In this document: in pieces, positions 35,701 through 47,076 of the stretch
Numbering within the stretch: position 1 is the stretch's first letter
Layout of the letters: each line of letters begins with the position of its first letter
Assembly: GCA_911728455.2 (NCBI GenBank)
Contig: OU452233.1
Span: forward strand, 8,909,505-8,973,504
From: Marthasterias glacialis
Lineage: Eukaryota; Echinodermata; Asteroidea; Forcipulatida; Asteriidae
DNA: 64,000 nt
Reading direction: 5' to 3'
Notes under the pieces: generated by a model
Seen by the model: the letters and a program-made list of their open reading frames with translations, nothing else
Told to the model about the DNA's origin: nothing
Database searches by the model: none
Made by a program: the position numbers and the translations under genes

Positions 35701-38700
35701 TGATAAAGGGCACCTCTATGAAGAAATTGTAAAATTTCTATTGAAACATTTCGAGGGCACCAAGGCAATGACCAGGGGCAACGGAGGCAATTGCTTCGGT
35801 TGCCTTTGTGAAGTATCAAGCCTGTATTATTAATTTCTGGTAATGAAACCAAGGATGCCTCAAAAGCAAACTTAATCACTGTAGCTTGGAAGCCTGAGGA
35901 AACCTGTAGATAAAGATGCTTGCTGTTTGAACCAGAAACCCAAGAGTAAACCCCTACTCTTTCATGATAAGCGTTCTGGGTTCTTTAACGTGCACTACAT
36001 GTACCCATCCTAGTACACGGAGCATGTAGCTTAAACATCCGATCCAACTTAGGACAAAGTAATGGTAAAGTGTTTTGCTCAAGGACACAAGTGTTGCGAC
36101 TGGCCAGGCCGGGATTCGAACCCACATTCCATCAACTACAGAACATAAGTTCAACGGACTAGACCGCTCGGCCACGACACTCCACTTATGATTAAAGGCA
36201 CCCACTCGTCAACGCGCGACAAACAAATTCGTGCCACAAAAGATCTCTTTTGACCGGCGCACCCGTTTGACGTAAGCTAGGTACATGTACATGTACATGG
36301 CACAGAAATAGTTGTCGGGTAATGGTGACTCGTGAGCGGGCGACTTTAAGTCCCTCCTGAAGGAGAATAAATTTTGACTTTCATTCAGCCTGCACAACAG
36401 AACGACCATTGATAAACATGCATTGAAAATTGGAAGCGCAGTACAAAGTATTGCATAGCCTGGCCTTTTCCTCTCTTTGTTGACAAACTGCAGTGCATGC
36501 CTACATGTAAATAAAGAAAAGTACTCACTGACACGTGTCTGACCTGGGAATTAATTAAAACTCTCTTCAATAGGAAAGTGGTTTTAAAAACACTTTACAT
36601 AAAATCATCTCCATTTGGACGAACATCTAGAATTCATAGGGTTTTAACAACTTCAAGTACCAGAAACCACAACCCTCTGGGCCCTTTCACTTCAAATACA
36701 TGTACCGTCATCCAAAACCAACTGTCACCAGAAGTCATTTTTTCCAAACAGGACTAGAGACTGGAGTAAACTTCCCTACTCTACAACATGTATCCATGAC
36801 TCCACTAAGTTACATGAAGTACTCACATCTGCTGCATCCAAAAAACATGACTAGTTACTCCACATAATCTCTAACCTTGCATTGAGTGTTGCTCCAATTG
36901 GAGCTTATCAATTACATTATCAAGATCAAGATCAAGATTTAAAAAATTTCACATGATGGGGATTTTTCATTATTTTTTTTTTTTTTTTTAAAGATGACGT
37001 TAACCAACTCAGTGGTCATATTTCTGTTAAAAACAAAAAAATTGAGATTTTTTCGCAGATTTCATGCACATTAAATTACATGGCGGCCACAGAGGCCATC
37101 CATGCCTGTTTTGGCCCTGGTCTTGGCCTTGGTGCTTAACTTCAACAGTTCCCCCATTAGACTTTTAAGATTTTCCAATGGAAGTGCCCTTTGCAAAATG
37201 AAAACGGCCTTGCCCTCATTGTATTGTTTTGTACGTTGGAGCGAAATACAACTAGCAACAATGAGGTTTGGGCTCTTCAATGTTTTTTTCTTGATTTTCG
37301 AGCATAAATTTTCCGAGAGGATTGCCAGCTGGTTTGAACTTTAGGGCTCACCCTTAACACTCAGCCTGGCATACATTGTCTAGTAAAAACTGCTACGGGC
37401 TAGTAAACACCACTTCTCAACTTGCCCTGTGGGCTACTAAAAACTGTGCAACCTACCATGCCTACTTGTTCACAATGCTCATACTCCTGCCTTTTCAGAT
37501 GTGAATAATAGGTTTTAGAAATGTGTTCTTATTTTTGAGTGTGCGAGTGTAACTTCATTAAACTGGTTGTGATCGCTACCATTAGTATCAGAAATATACA
37601 TACATACGAACATACATGTAACAGCATTTATATAAGGCGCCTTTTTTCCTCAGGGTTACAAAGCGCCCACAGAAGATGCGACAAAGCTCAACAATACATG
37701 TTTAAAATTTGGGCAACGAACACTTCCTGGGGGGCAAGTAAAACGCACAGTTTGCTTGCCCCTTGGGCTACTTTACAAAAAGCTTAAGCGCAGGGCCTGA
37801 ACTTTATAATCAACAAGCTTTGAGATTGAAACGTGTTTCAATGTATCTTGTCTGCCAGCGAATGCCTTTTACTGTGTATTGTCGCTCATTTTGCAGACAA
37901 GGTAACATGGTCTATTTAGAGTTGCAGGCCTGATGTACTTTGTTCTTGTATTAAGGGCAAGGCAGTTTTTCCATATTAAAGGGCACCTCTATGAGGATTA
38001 AATTTAAAGGGACACATTGCCTTCAAGTCTCTTAAAATTTTGCTGTTTGGAATTGCTCCGCATACTTTTTAAGAGTTGTTTAAATGCTTTAAAACACATA
38101 CAGTGTGTTGTAACTTTAAAAAAACATATATTTGTCTCTGGAACTACATGTACACATATACAACCAGTGGAACCACACTCTACATACATACATGTAGTAG
38201 CCTACGATCCACCAAATTTGGTTCTACAAAATGGCAGACCATGTTCTGTTACGAAACTTTAAAACAAAAACCACACAATTTCGAGGGATATTTATGTGAA
38301 TCATTATATTCTATCTTGGAAATATCTATCGAAACTACTTATCTCATAACAAACGCTTTTCATAACAAACGCTTTTTTGTAGTCTAAAGACACCCAATCC
38401 GAAGGCAACGTATCCCTTTAATATTTCTACAGGAACATTTTACCAAAGCAATGACCTCGGGCATAAAGGCTGCCTTTGTGAAGTATCAGGTTCCAATTCC
38501 ATAGAGCTGCTTTGGAACAAAAAGTAGCTAAGCATAAAAAAATAATGCATACCGGAATAAGGTTACCAGCCAAAATACCATGTCACATGTACAATCTGTG
38601 ACTGGTATCCTGCTCAGAGCAGAAATTGTTAATTGAGCAGCTCTGTGAAATTGAGCCAAGTGCATGTACACTTACCAGAATAAGGTTACCAGCCAAAATA

Positions 38701-41700
38701 CCATGTCTCATGTACCATCTGTGACTGGTAAGCTGCACATTTTGGCTTAGCAAAAAATTGTTACGCGAAGTTGTTTGCTTAAGCAGCTCTATGAAAATGG
38801 GCCCCAGACTGGAGTCCTACAACACTATTAATTTGGTATTCAAATTCAAACATTCTTATGAAATGTTTAGATTGTGACGCTGTCATCATTTTTTTTTAAT
38901 AATGAGTTGAAGAATTGTAAATTTTCTTATTTTCTGATGTTTCACTACAGGTTACTGTTCAGGGGCCACTGACAGCAATGCCACTGATGCAACTACAGGG
39001 AGTCCAGTGACCACAGACGATGTTCTAACAACGGTAATGAACAACACTAACCCTCCCAATGATACAGAACCCATGACAAATGCGACGACAGCTCAAACAC
39101 CAACTGATCATCCAAACGTTACAGAAACGGCGACAACAGAAGGCAATAGTACAACTTCCATGACTACCATGCCTTCCGACAATACAACGTCAAACGGAAG
39201 TACATCAGCCATAACAACCATGTTTACTCAACCGACCACGCCTCGTCCAGAGACCACACCCACTGTGCAGACCACGCCCACACCTGAGATGTCTTGGAAG
39301 GTGATGAACGGTGACAACAAGACCTGCCAGTTGATGGCGTTCTCACAAAATATGACCATCAAATACTACAACACAAAAGACATGGTAAGTTGAATACTTA
39401 ATCAGGCGAGTAGGTGCTTATTAGTCATCAGATACTCTCAATGATATATGTATGTCCACTATTACATCCTCTAGAATTAGCGTGTCATGGCCAAGCGGTC
39501 TAGTGCACCGGACTCAAGTTCTGGTGGTCAAGTCATTGTGGTGTGGGTTCAAATACTGGTCATGACACTTGTGTCCTTGAGCAAGATGCTTTACCGTAAA
39601 ATTGCTCAACTCTTCACCCAGGGGTATAAATGGGTACCTGCGAGGGTAGAGGTTGATATTGTGCTTGAAAAAGCCTTTGGAGTGCCACGGCAGCTTGGGG
39701 CTGTATACTCCCAAGGGAGCTGAGAATGACTGTTATTGGCCCAATGACCAGGGCACTAATGTAAAGTGCATTGAGACATTACTGTGAAATAAGCTATATA
39801 GTGCTAATATAAGAACTCTTTACTTTTATTGTTAATATTATTATTATTAATGTGCAATGACAGGATCCAGTGAGTCATTGCAGAGGGGTCTGAGAGTAAT
39901 TTTTTAGAGGTGCTGGCAGCCACTAAACCTGTGTACCATCATAATGCTTAGATATTGGACCGATAGGCAAGGAAGTGGAGGATAGTTTCCCCTCCCCCAT
40001 TCCCTTGCAGGACCCCTCCCTTGCAGGACACCCCCCCCTCCCCCCGGGTTCAGCCACTGCACATATTCAACAGAGATTACACTTTGACTTGAGCTTAGCA
40101 TTCACAAAGGAAACTTATTAAAGTGTCCCTTGCACTCTCTTACCAGTCTCTCAGTCTTCAATGTTGTAAGTTGCTTATTTTCCCCCCAAAGTGTACTGAT
40201 TTTTCTCTAAATTGGTGAAAACCTGTACTTCTTTTTATTCTAAAGCTAACTGATGTGAACGTGTCAGTCCCATTTGAGGAGCCACTTTCAAATGTAACTG
40301 GTGACTGTTCCTCTGTGGAAAAGAGAACATTTGCCATCAACTTCTACCCAGATGGCAATAGTAGTGTTGACCCCTGGACCCTGCGATTTGTATTCAAAAA
40401 TCTCACCTTGAATACGTTCCAGCTGACATCTCTGACATTTGAGTTGAAATACAACGACCGTTTTGATACTACTAAAGAAGGTAAGTGGGAATCGAACAAC
40501 AGTGGGAGACTCTGAAACACTAGGTGGCAGCAGACATACCAGTTAGGTTTATGTTGTTCTGAGCATGTGCGCATTATCCAAATACAATCGCTGGTGCTAC
40601 CTAGTGTCCCCGAACATCTCTCACTGTCCATGACAAAATGTTGTCATTTTTATAAGAAAGTTTTTTAAATCATGTAATCATTCATTCTTCATTCTTCTTA
40701 TCGAGTCCACACACAAATCAAACTGAATCCAGCCAATGCTGGACACACTGTTGCGCCTTGCTATTGAATTTGGCGAGATCTGCGACGAAGCACGGTTCCT
40801 CCAGAATGGGGCATCGTAGGAGATGTTCCACAGTCACAGATGGTTGGGCTGGACAAGTATCCCCATTCTTTATTGATATTATTGCAACTGTATTTACAAC
40901 TTTACTGCTTGTGGACGAGAACTGTTTTTCTAAAGCTGAATTGCATAATTTATCAACGAAAGATATATGTTGTTTTAAAGAAATATATCAAAACGCTCTA
41001 GAGCAGAGGTTGTCCATCTCCACTTTTTTTATTTTGCTGGAATCTAAAGTTCATTTAGGCACATCCATTGAATGTGGCAAAACTATCTGGTAAGTGAACT
41101 GAAATCTTCCAAGAAGTTGACATATTTTTGTTTATATCACTCAACCAAACTTTCCTAGTGACATCTATTTATTTTCATTATTTGACAGGACAATTTCACT
41201 ACAGCTATATCTCGAACGAGAGTCCACTGGGTGGGGTTGGTGCGCCACTCGGCAATTCATTCTCCTGCGCCAGTCAGCTCATCTCTTCAGCTGACGAAAA
41301 AGATGGACTGAGCATTGTATTAGAAGATGTCAAACTTCAACCGTTTGCTGACAAGGCTCAAGGGCAATTTGGAGAGAGTGAGTTAGACTAACTTTTTGGT
41401 TGGCATGGGTGGCTAGCGCGTAAAATGCTCACCTCTCACGACTGGGCCTGGTTCAAATCCCGGCTAGGGCCATATGTGAGTAGAGTTGTGCGTTGGTTCT
41501 CTTCTATGCCACAAGTGATTTTCTCCTGGCCCTCCAGTTTTCCACCCTCCTGAAAAATCAAATACTTTCAATCTCTGGCTGTGTTCCGTGGTCATATATG
41601 GGTCAATGTGGCTGGCTGCCAATGGCGCCCTTGCATGCCTATGGCTCGAAACATGCTGCGGCCGGTCTGCTCGAACACATTGTAGCCACATCCTTGGCAA

Positions 41701-42375
41701 TTCAGCTTCAAAACTGAGAGGATGATTAGCCTCCCAAATTATTATTGTCATTACCCTTGTCAGTCATGTCGCATTTATCGTACATGTAGCAATGCAAGTA
41801 TTTTGGAGACATATTCCCCCTTCTCCAAGAATCTGTGGATTTATATTTTGGTGTTTTGTTGTTATTTTTTTCAAATTCCATTATACCTGAAAATTCTGCG
41901 CTTAAAAAATAAATTGCCGGTCCCCCAATTTCCGCAAATCAAATTAAAGTCTGGCTCCGTGTTTGCACGCATGTGTGTAAGGCATTTCAGTCTGGACACA
42001 GACATATTGTACAGCATACAGTCTACAGTCTGATAACTAACCATCACCGTATCACACACAAGGCTTCCATCCTGAGATGCTTACAATCCTTAACTACAGT
42101 ATATTATATACAAAGTTTTAGCTCGATATCACTTTAATATCTACTGATTATTTTACTTGATAACATCTCTCCCTGCATAAGGTGTTTCATGCCCGTACAA
42201 GCCAGACATTCCAACTACACAGAAGACTGATCAGAGTAACACCTGGAAGGTTGTCGGCATTGTATTTTCCACCCTCTTCAGCCTGTTATTCCTGGGGACA
42301 GTTGGATTCTGTTACTACGTCAAAAAGCACCAGTCCGCACCCAGCGATACGTATAGCCTCATGGAGACCTACTGA
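31510..42375 (+). CDS. LAMP-family membrane glycoprotein, gene 2
   Basis: Exons are 31510-31561, 38951-39384, 40246-40480, 41189-41377 and 42182-42375, intron phases 1, 0, 1, 1, giving 367 aa. The signal peptide is MKSSFALSVLLVGALLL and a few following residues. Residues about 22-128 are a Thr-rich mucin stretch with many N-x-S/T sites. The LAMP domain has four cysteines (CQLMAF, DCSSV, FSCAS, VSCPY), paired 40 and 40 residues apart, with LQPFADKAQGQFGE as the family block. Residues 327-350 are the transmembrane helix and the tail KKHQSAPSDTYSLMETY contains YSLM, a YxxPhi motif three residues from the end. Intron 1 is 7.4 kb and packed with mobile elements. An alternative first exon may exist at 23291. 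Family assignment is firm; function as a lysosomal or endosomal glycoprotein is inferred from the family. Confidence 0.92.
31709..31866. mobile_element. Foldback element built on ACTAGTACT repeats
   Basis: GGTGGTAGATAAGTAATG at the left is inverted at the right (CATTACTTATCTACCACC). The interior is made of ACTAGTACT and AGTACTACT palindromes. Gene 2 intron 1. Confidence 0.8.
32302..32714 (+). mobile_element. tRNA-derived SINE with (AAT)n tail
   Basis: The tRNA-like head (GTGTGGCCGAGCG.. then GTGGGTTCGAATCCCGG as B box) is followed by a conserved body (CACTTGTGTCCTTGAGCAAG, AAGAACCCAGAAC) and a long AAT tail. It is inserted within element K. Confidence 0.9.
32641..32714 (+). repeat. (AAT)n microsatellite, SINE tail
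   Basis: About 24 AAT units with no visible interruption, so probably length-variable. Read in one frame it gives a meaningless polyasparagine. Confidence 0.95.
33578..33917. mobile_element. MITE family H, copy 2
   Basis: TTAAAGGGACTGTATACG to ATACTTTGCCTTTAA. Inverted relative to the copy at 29274-29669. Gene 2 intron 1. Confidence 0.85.
34672..34860. mobile_element. MITE family I, copy 1 (right end worn)
   Basis: Begins CCCAATTTCATAGAGCTGC. Internal AACCAGTCACAGATGGTAC and GGCTGGTAACCTTATTC are inverted relative to the two copies at 38489-38804. Confidence 0.7.
34869..35023. mobile_element. MITE family J, copy 1
   Basis: GGGCTCGATTTCACAAAGAG at the left and CTTTGTGAAATCGAGCCC at the right. 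Internal AATTGCTAAGCAAAGTGTG is also seen, inverted, at 52142-52297. Confidence 0.85.
35080..35824. repeat. Diverged tandem repeats with GGCATGGAGGCAATTGCC core
   Basis: Three or more units of roughly 190-240 bp share AAAGGGCACCTC, CAATGACCAGGGGCA, GGAGGCAATTGC and a GGCCTG.. boundary. A further unit, split by a family A MITE, lies at about 37925-38003 and 38422-38488. Gene 2 intron 1. Confidence 0.7.
35825..36183 (-). mobile_element. tRNA-derived SINE, minus strand
   Basis: Same family as 32302-32714, reversed. The tRNA-like head is at 36183 going down, with B box complement GGGATTCGAACCC near 36111-36123, and the body ends near an AAT-like remnant at 35825. Confidence 0.85.
36184..38003. 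other. Gene 2 intron 1, no exon seen
   Basis: Contains a ACATGTACATGTACATG run near 36282, T- and A-runs near 36970, and a stretch like a SINE or LINE 3' end (ATTTATATAAGGCGCC..) near 37626. No LAMP exon was found here. Confidence 0.4.
38004..38421. mobile_element. MITE family A, copy at 38.0 kb
   Basis: TTAAAGGGACACATTGCC at the left and GGCAACGTATCCCTTTAA at the right. It sits inside a unit of the 35080-type repeat. Gene 2 intron 1. Confidence 0.85.
38489..38804. mobile_element. Two adjacent MITE family I copies
   Basis: Units 38489-38657 and 38658-38804 both contain GAATAAGGTTACCAGCCAAA and ATCTGTGACTGGTA and end with AGCAGCTCT.TGAAA. They lie head to tail, 150 bp before gene 2 exon 2. 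Confidence 0.75.
39481..39850 (+). mobile_element. tRNA-derived SINE, second 3' body type
   Basis: Head GTGTCATGGCCAAGCGG and shared CACTTGTGTCCTTGAGCAAG, but a different 3' body ending in GTGCTAATATAAGAAC and TTATTATTATTAAT. Gene 2 intron 2. Confidence 0.85.
40690..40870 (-). mobile_element. LINE fragment, reverse transcriptase C-terminal end
   Basis: On the minus strand an open segment encodes DTCPAQPSVTVEHLLRCPI and continues about 30 residues to a stop. The C-x-n-TVEHLLRCP pattern is the zinc-knuckle-like end found after the reverse transcriptase of many non-LTR retrotransposons. No RT core is present, so this is a 5'-truncated remnant. Gene 2 intron 3. Confidence 0.5.
41402..41755 (+). 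mobile_element. tRNA-derived SINE, second family
   Basis: The head GGGTGGCTAGCGCG.. with B box GGTTCAAATCCCGG is followed by a body with TCTCTGGCTGTG, GGCGCCCTTGCATGCC and AACACATTGTAGCCAC. A worn copy is at 63199-63510. Gene 2 intron 4. Confidence 0.85.
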
Positions 42376-42559
42376 GCAGGCTGTGATATCATGCAACGTA
42401 CTTCTTCGTCAGGTTCCCCAGCTACCTATCTGCTGAATACTGATGTGCATTTTTTTTTTAAACAAAGGTGTCAGACTTTTTTCCCTGCCAGCTTCGGTTT
42501 GGATCAAAGATTTCATTGGGAGAAAGGGTAAGATTTTGTTGCAACAGGATGGCGGTCTT

Positions 42560-42962
42560 TTTTAGGTAGTATCTGCATCAGGGATAAGGAACATCATTTT
42601 GGGTTAAGCCTTACACCAATGTGTGATAAGCACTGTATACTAGGGCTTTCTAAGGGAAAAATTACACAGGCATGCTACTCATGTGGGATTCGGACCCAAG
42701 ACCTCTGAATTCTAGAGCAGTTGTCTTGGCCACTAGACCACTGAGCGTGTCCGCCAACAAGGGGCCAGTTTGAATTCTGCAAATACTGCAAACAATTTTT
42801 AATGGGTGAAATAACTGCATCAACAATATAGAATAATATTTTGGTTTTACCCTTACACCATGTACACCGATGTGTGATAAGCTTGTATACTCGGTGCTTT
42901 CCAAGTCCTGCGGGAAAAAAATATTCCACGGATTTGAGTCCCTGACTCCTGCATTCTGTACA
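42560..42962 (-). repeat. tRNA-like repeat in two diverged units
   Basis: 42600-42760 and 42850-42975 share TTACACCA..GATGTGTGATAAGC, then a GGAAAAA word and a minus-strand tRNA-like piece (GGGATTCGGACCC / GGATTTGAGTCCC followed by ATTCT). The second unit runs into the start of the orphan exon at 42963. Confidence 0.6.
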
Positions 42963-43029
42963 ATGCTGGGATACAAGAGAGGTTTAGTCTTGTTACAAGT
43001 CGTTCTTTTATACAGTATTGTTCTCAAGG
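42963..43029 (+). CDS. Orphan signal-peptide first exon between genes 2 and 3
   Basis: ATG (A at -3) encodes MLGYKRGLVLLQVVLLYSIV followed by LK and a phase-1 G, then a GTGAGT donor. It has a basic start, a hydrophobic core and the same exon-1 phase as the array. It begins 588 bases after the gene 2 stop. No LAMP body exon follows before the gene 3 first exon at 47077. It would splice in frame to gene 3 exon 2 (48344). Its first 10-15 bases overlap a tRNA-like repeat edge, so part of the leader may be repeat-derived. It may be an alternative first exon of gene 3, a remnant, or chance. Confidence 0.45.
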
Positions 43030-43800
43030 GTGAGTCTTGTTCCTCCACTCTATACTTGATTGGGACAGAGTGGATTGTAAAAGCAGCCTATTATGAACAA
43101 CGTCTTGAACCAAGACTAAAGTCAGGTTAAAGTATTTTGCTGAATTGTGTAAAGTGGTATAGCGCTTCTTATTTTTTTTTACTAGATATTTTAGTCTTTA
43201 AAATGTCAACATTTTTTAGAAACTTCTTTCTTTCAACGAATTTCTACCTTGGTGGAAAGAATAAGGAATAAAGGGTGGTAGATTTACACAGAAGGAAATT
43301 TTAAGAGTAGTTGGGGAAGTTTTAGAGATCGGTCATTGTAAATTTTTCGTCCAGCTCCGCAGTGGCGTAACCAGAGGGGGGCTTGAACCCTTGCCCCTTT
43401 CCCCCTCACCTCCCCAAATGAAAATGTTTACTTACATGTACACCACTGCAGCTTAGACAGCTAAGTTGGGTTTAGGGTTGTACCCCCCAGCCCAGCCCCC
43501 GCCCAAGCAGCTCTACCCCCTCCCCCAAACCAAGCCCCCCCCCTTCCTTCTCAGCTGATTTAATGTGATTTTGAAGTCGTATGGCAAAAACCATGTGGCC
43601 CCTTTGCCAACTTTCACATAATATAATATATTTCATAGTTCATAGTATATTTACCTGTTCAGCTATAAACCTTTGCAGGTAGCCAGCCACAATTGATGTA
43701 AAATACTTGTTTAGCGGCTGGTACAAACTGCTTTTTTGGTATATAAGCAAAATTTGTCTGTGTTTTCGAAGGCCCTGGTTTATTTTGATGACCACGGTAG
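43030..43800. other. Intergenic between genes 2 and 3
   Basis: Includes a GCAGTGGCGTAACCAG element end near 43361 and C-rich low-complexity sequence (43480-43545). No exon recognised. Confidence 0.4.
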
Positions 43801-44194
43801 TTAAAGGGACACACTGCCTTCAAATATCTTAAAATTTTGCTGTGTGGAATTGCTCTTTGATCCTTTTTCAAGAGCAGTTCATGCAATCAAAGTACCTAAA
43901 GTGTGTTGTAATTAGTGAGTAGTGATTCAAAAAAACATACATTCACCTACTCGGAAATACAACCTGTGGAACCACACTCTACGTAGAAATATATGGTCCG
44001 CCATTTTGTGGAGTCAACAATTTTCTTCTACAAAATGGCGGACCGTGTTCTGTCACGAAATAAAACAAAAAACACATTTTTAAGGGAAATGTATGTGAAT
44101 CAATATATAAATTCTACTTGTCAAATTTTTATCCAACCATATTCATTTCATATAGCAAGCCCTTTTTACTACACAAAAGGCAACGTGTCCCTTT
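43801..44194. mobile_element. MITE family A, intact-looking copy
   Basis: TTAAAGGGACACACTGCC at the left and GGCAACGTGTCCCTTT at the right. The centre has an inner palindrome (GGTCCGCCATTTTGTGG / CTACAAAATGGCGGACC). Used here as reference for the other family A copies. Confidence 0.9.
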
Positions 44195-44572
44195 GATAGA
44201 TTTTCTTATAATTCATTTTGATAAAGGTTACTTTCATTTTAGAATTTTGACATAATCTCTGTGATTGCTCACTAAAATCACCCTAAAATTATATTGCAAA
44301 TATTTTGTGGCACATCTGCTTTCACTTTAAACGGAAAATTGTTAATCCTTTTACTTGTGCTTTCTTGATGAATGATCTTTTGCATTTTGTAGAAATGTTA
44401 ATTCGAGGATGATTTGTTCTCAAACAATTCCTTGTAAATATGAAAATAATATCGGTACTTAAAAAAAATAAATTGTAAATCATTTTTAAATCATATTTTA
44501 ATCTCGACCCTCCCAAATCCTTCTATATCCTCATTGTCGAAATAAAGGATTCAGAAGGACTGAGGGTTGTAG

Positions 44573-44990
44573 GCCCAAATAACAGTTACTTTTCACAGGG
44601 TCAGGCATTCCAATATTATCCAAGTCCGGGGTCACCTGGAGGCATGTCGGCCTGGGGAGTAAGGGTATAACCTCGCCCTCGCAAATACTCCAAAATCCTC
44701 TTCAGAAAGTTGCCTGATTGCAGAGGATTCAGGTCTAGAGGCCAAAATAACAATTACTTATCACTGTGTAAGACATACCATTTTTATCCAAGTCCGGGGT
44801 CACCTGGAGGCAAGTCGGCCCAGGTAGTAAGAGTATAGCCTCGCCCTCACAAATACTCCAAAATCCTCTTCAGAAAGTTGCCCGATTGTCGAGGATAGAG
44901 ATAATGTAGGCCTAAATAACAATTGCTTATCACTGGGCCAGGCATACCAAATCTTAGCCAAGTCCAAACATGTTGGTGTTGAGTGACCAG
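44573..44990. repeat. Tandem repeat of about 177 bp, 2.3 units
   Basis: Units share AATAACARTTACTT, CCAAGTCCGGGGTCACCTGG, TCGGCC and AAATACTCCAAAATCCTC. A further partial unit is near 45331-45385. Confidence 0.85.
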
Positions 44991-47076
44991 AGAGTGGAAA
45001 ATTCAGTACGGTCTCTTGCCATACACAATAGGAAATCTTAGTTAATAATTAATAATAATGAATAGAACATATATAGCGCCCCACATCTAAGCATAAACAA
45101 CAAAGCGCTTAACAAAGAAGCAAAGAGAGTAAGGAAATACTGATGGATAAACAAATTTAAAAGGGAATTAAAAACAACACCATACAACAAAAATCTGCGA
45201 TGACCATACAGCCAAATATGTTTCTTACGACATACTTTGTGTGCCAAATTCAACAATGGCTGTGCTTGTATCAGCAAAGTCACAACCCCCCCCCCCCCCT
45301 GACTATTTCTCCTGTCTGCCCCACTAGTAGGTCCAAATAACAATGGCTGATCACTGGGCCAGACGTACGTGCCAAGTACAAAAAACATGTTGGTGTTGAA
45401 TGACCACAGAGGAGAGTGGCGGATAGTGGAGGTGCAAAACATACGCGCCATTATTTTGTCGTTGTTTTGACTGAAACTTAACAAGCTCCCACTCGTTGGT
45501 TGCACGGTGGGTTTATTGAGATGGGGAACGGAAATGAAATTTCCTGTTTTTCAAAACCCCAGTGACATGTAATTTACTTGTTATGTTTTAATTGCAATCT
45601 TTTTGTCAGCTTGTTAATACTCAGAATAACCATATTTTTATGCATTCTACTATTGCTAATTAAATCATCTTTAAACAGATATTTGGATACTTTTTGTGCA
45701 TATTTTGAGATTTTTGCAAATATATGAAAACGAATTCCTAAAGAACTTTATCGTGTCTTTTTTGTGTATTTCAGATAGTTTTCTTTTTTTTTTCTTTCTT
45801 TTTTTACATGAGCAACCTTTGAAAATACAGAAAATCAAAAGTAAAAGCAATCCGCGAACTATACGAGAACAAAGAAAATGTAACAAAATTCAAGGTGAAT
45901 TGGCTGCATGGTCTAAAACTTCCAAAACTCAAGTTTTGATAGCCGAGTCATCAGGGTGGGTTCGAGTCCCGGTCGCCACACAAGTGGGCACAGATAATTG
46001 TGGTGGGGGCAATTTCAGTTATAATTGCTGGATCGTAGCAAATTTCACAATGTCCAGAGGCTGACAGGGGCAAGCAAGGAGGGAACAGGGATGTTCCACA
46101 AGCTGCCCTCCCCCCTCCCCCGCCGCCCCTTCACACCCCATGGCTACGCCACTGCTGCGGCACGTGTTCTCCCACAACTGCACGACACTGAATTTGAATT
46201 GCTTCCCTGCAATACAGGTGTACCACAGGTGCTTCCGGTGCTTCTCAGGTGTACCTACGAGGGGTTGCTGATGTGATAGATAAGCAACCTGGGCGCTCCA
46301 TACTCCGAAGTTAGGGCGCTTGATACAATGTGTAAAAAGCGATCAATAAAATGCATGTTAAAGAAAACGAACGGGTTAGGACTGTAGGCTAGGTGATGTG
46401 GTTCTTAACGTTTTTGAAAAAAAATGTATTTTGTACAAAATACGAGTGTGCATTTTTTCTCCATCAAACATGAAGAAAGGACCGAAGTCAAATACAAATC
46501 AGCTTTTTTTTTGGGGGGGGGGCATACTTTTAAAGGAAATTGCTGTGCCAAAAAATGTAAAAATTCTTAACCACGTGGAATATTGCATGTCACGAGACGT
46601 CGTGTTTTGTTTGTTTGTTTTTTTTCTCAACAAAATGTAAGCATGTATATTTTACCTTCCTAAATTGCATGCTATCTCTGTGTTTCGGCCCCGTTTTTGT
46701 TAGCTTAGCCTAAAGGCGAGTTCTACGGACCACTTGTGTTTGGCCTTTGCTGCGCTTGAAAAAGAATTGGATCCGTGCCAAGAACGGCGAATACTGAAGT
46801 TTGTTGCCCCAACAGTTTGGACGATATTCTCGTCCGTGTGAACAGCCTACCAACATTTTGTCATTAAAAGCGGGTTTTGTCAATACCGACTGAACACGAG
46901 GGTATGAAAGTCCATTGATATCACAAGGTTTATACATAATTGTTCGTGTTATTTCACAAGACAACAACAGTGTTATCTCTACATACATTATCTAGACTGC
47001 GTAAGAGTCACAAGGTCTGGTGAGACTGCGCCATTTTGTATTTCTTTCCGTTCTGCGCGACGATACAGGTGACATC
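44991..47076. other. Intergenic upstream of gene 3
   Basis: Contains a minus-strand SINE or LINE 3' end-like stretch (45038-45110, complement of GCGCTATATATGTTC), a C-run (45289-45299), a SINE fragment at 45895-45990 (GTGGGTTCGAGTCCCGG), a CTACGCCACTGC element end near 46145 and a G-run (46512-46520). No promoter motif stands out before gene 3. Confidence 0.45.

Noticed and set aside
41402-41475. tRNA gene
   Set aside because: Same reasoning: tRNA-like head of a SINE with a second copy at 63199.
45038-45505. 155-codon minus-strand frame
   Set aside because: Runs through a retroposon-like tail and a C-run; no splice context or domain.
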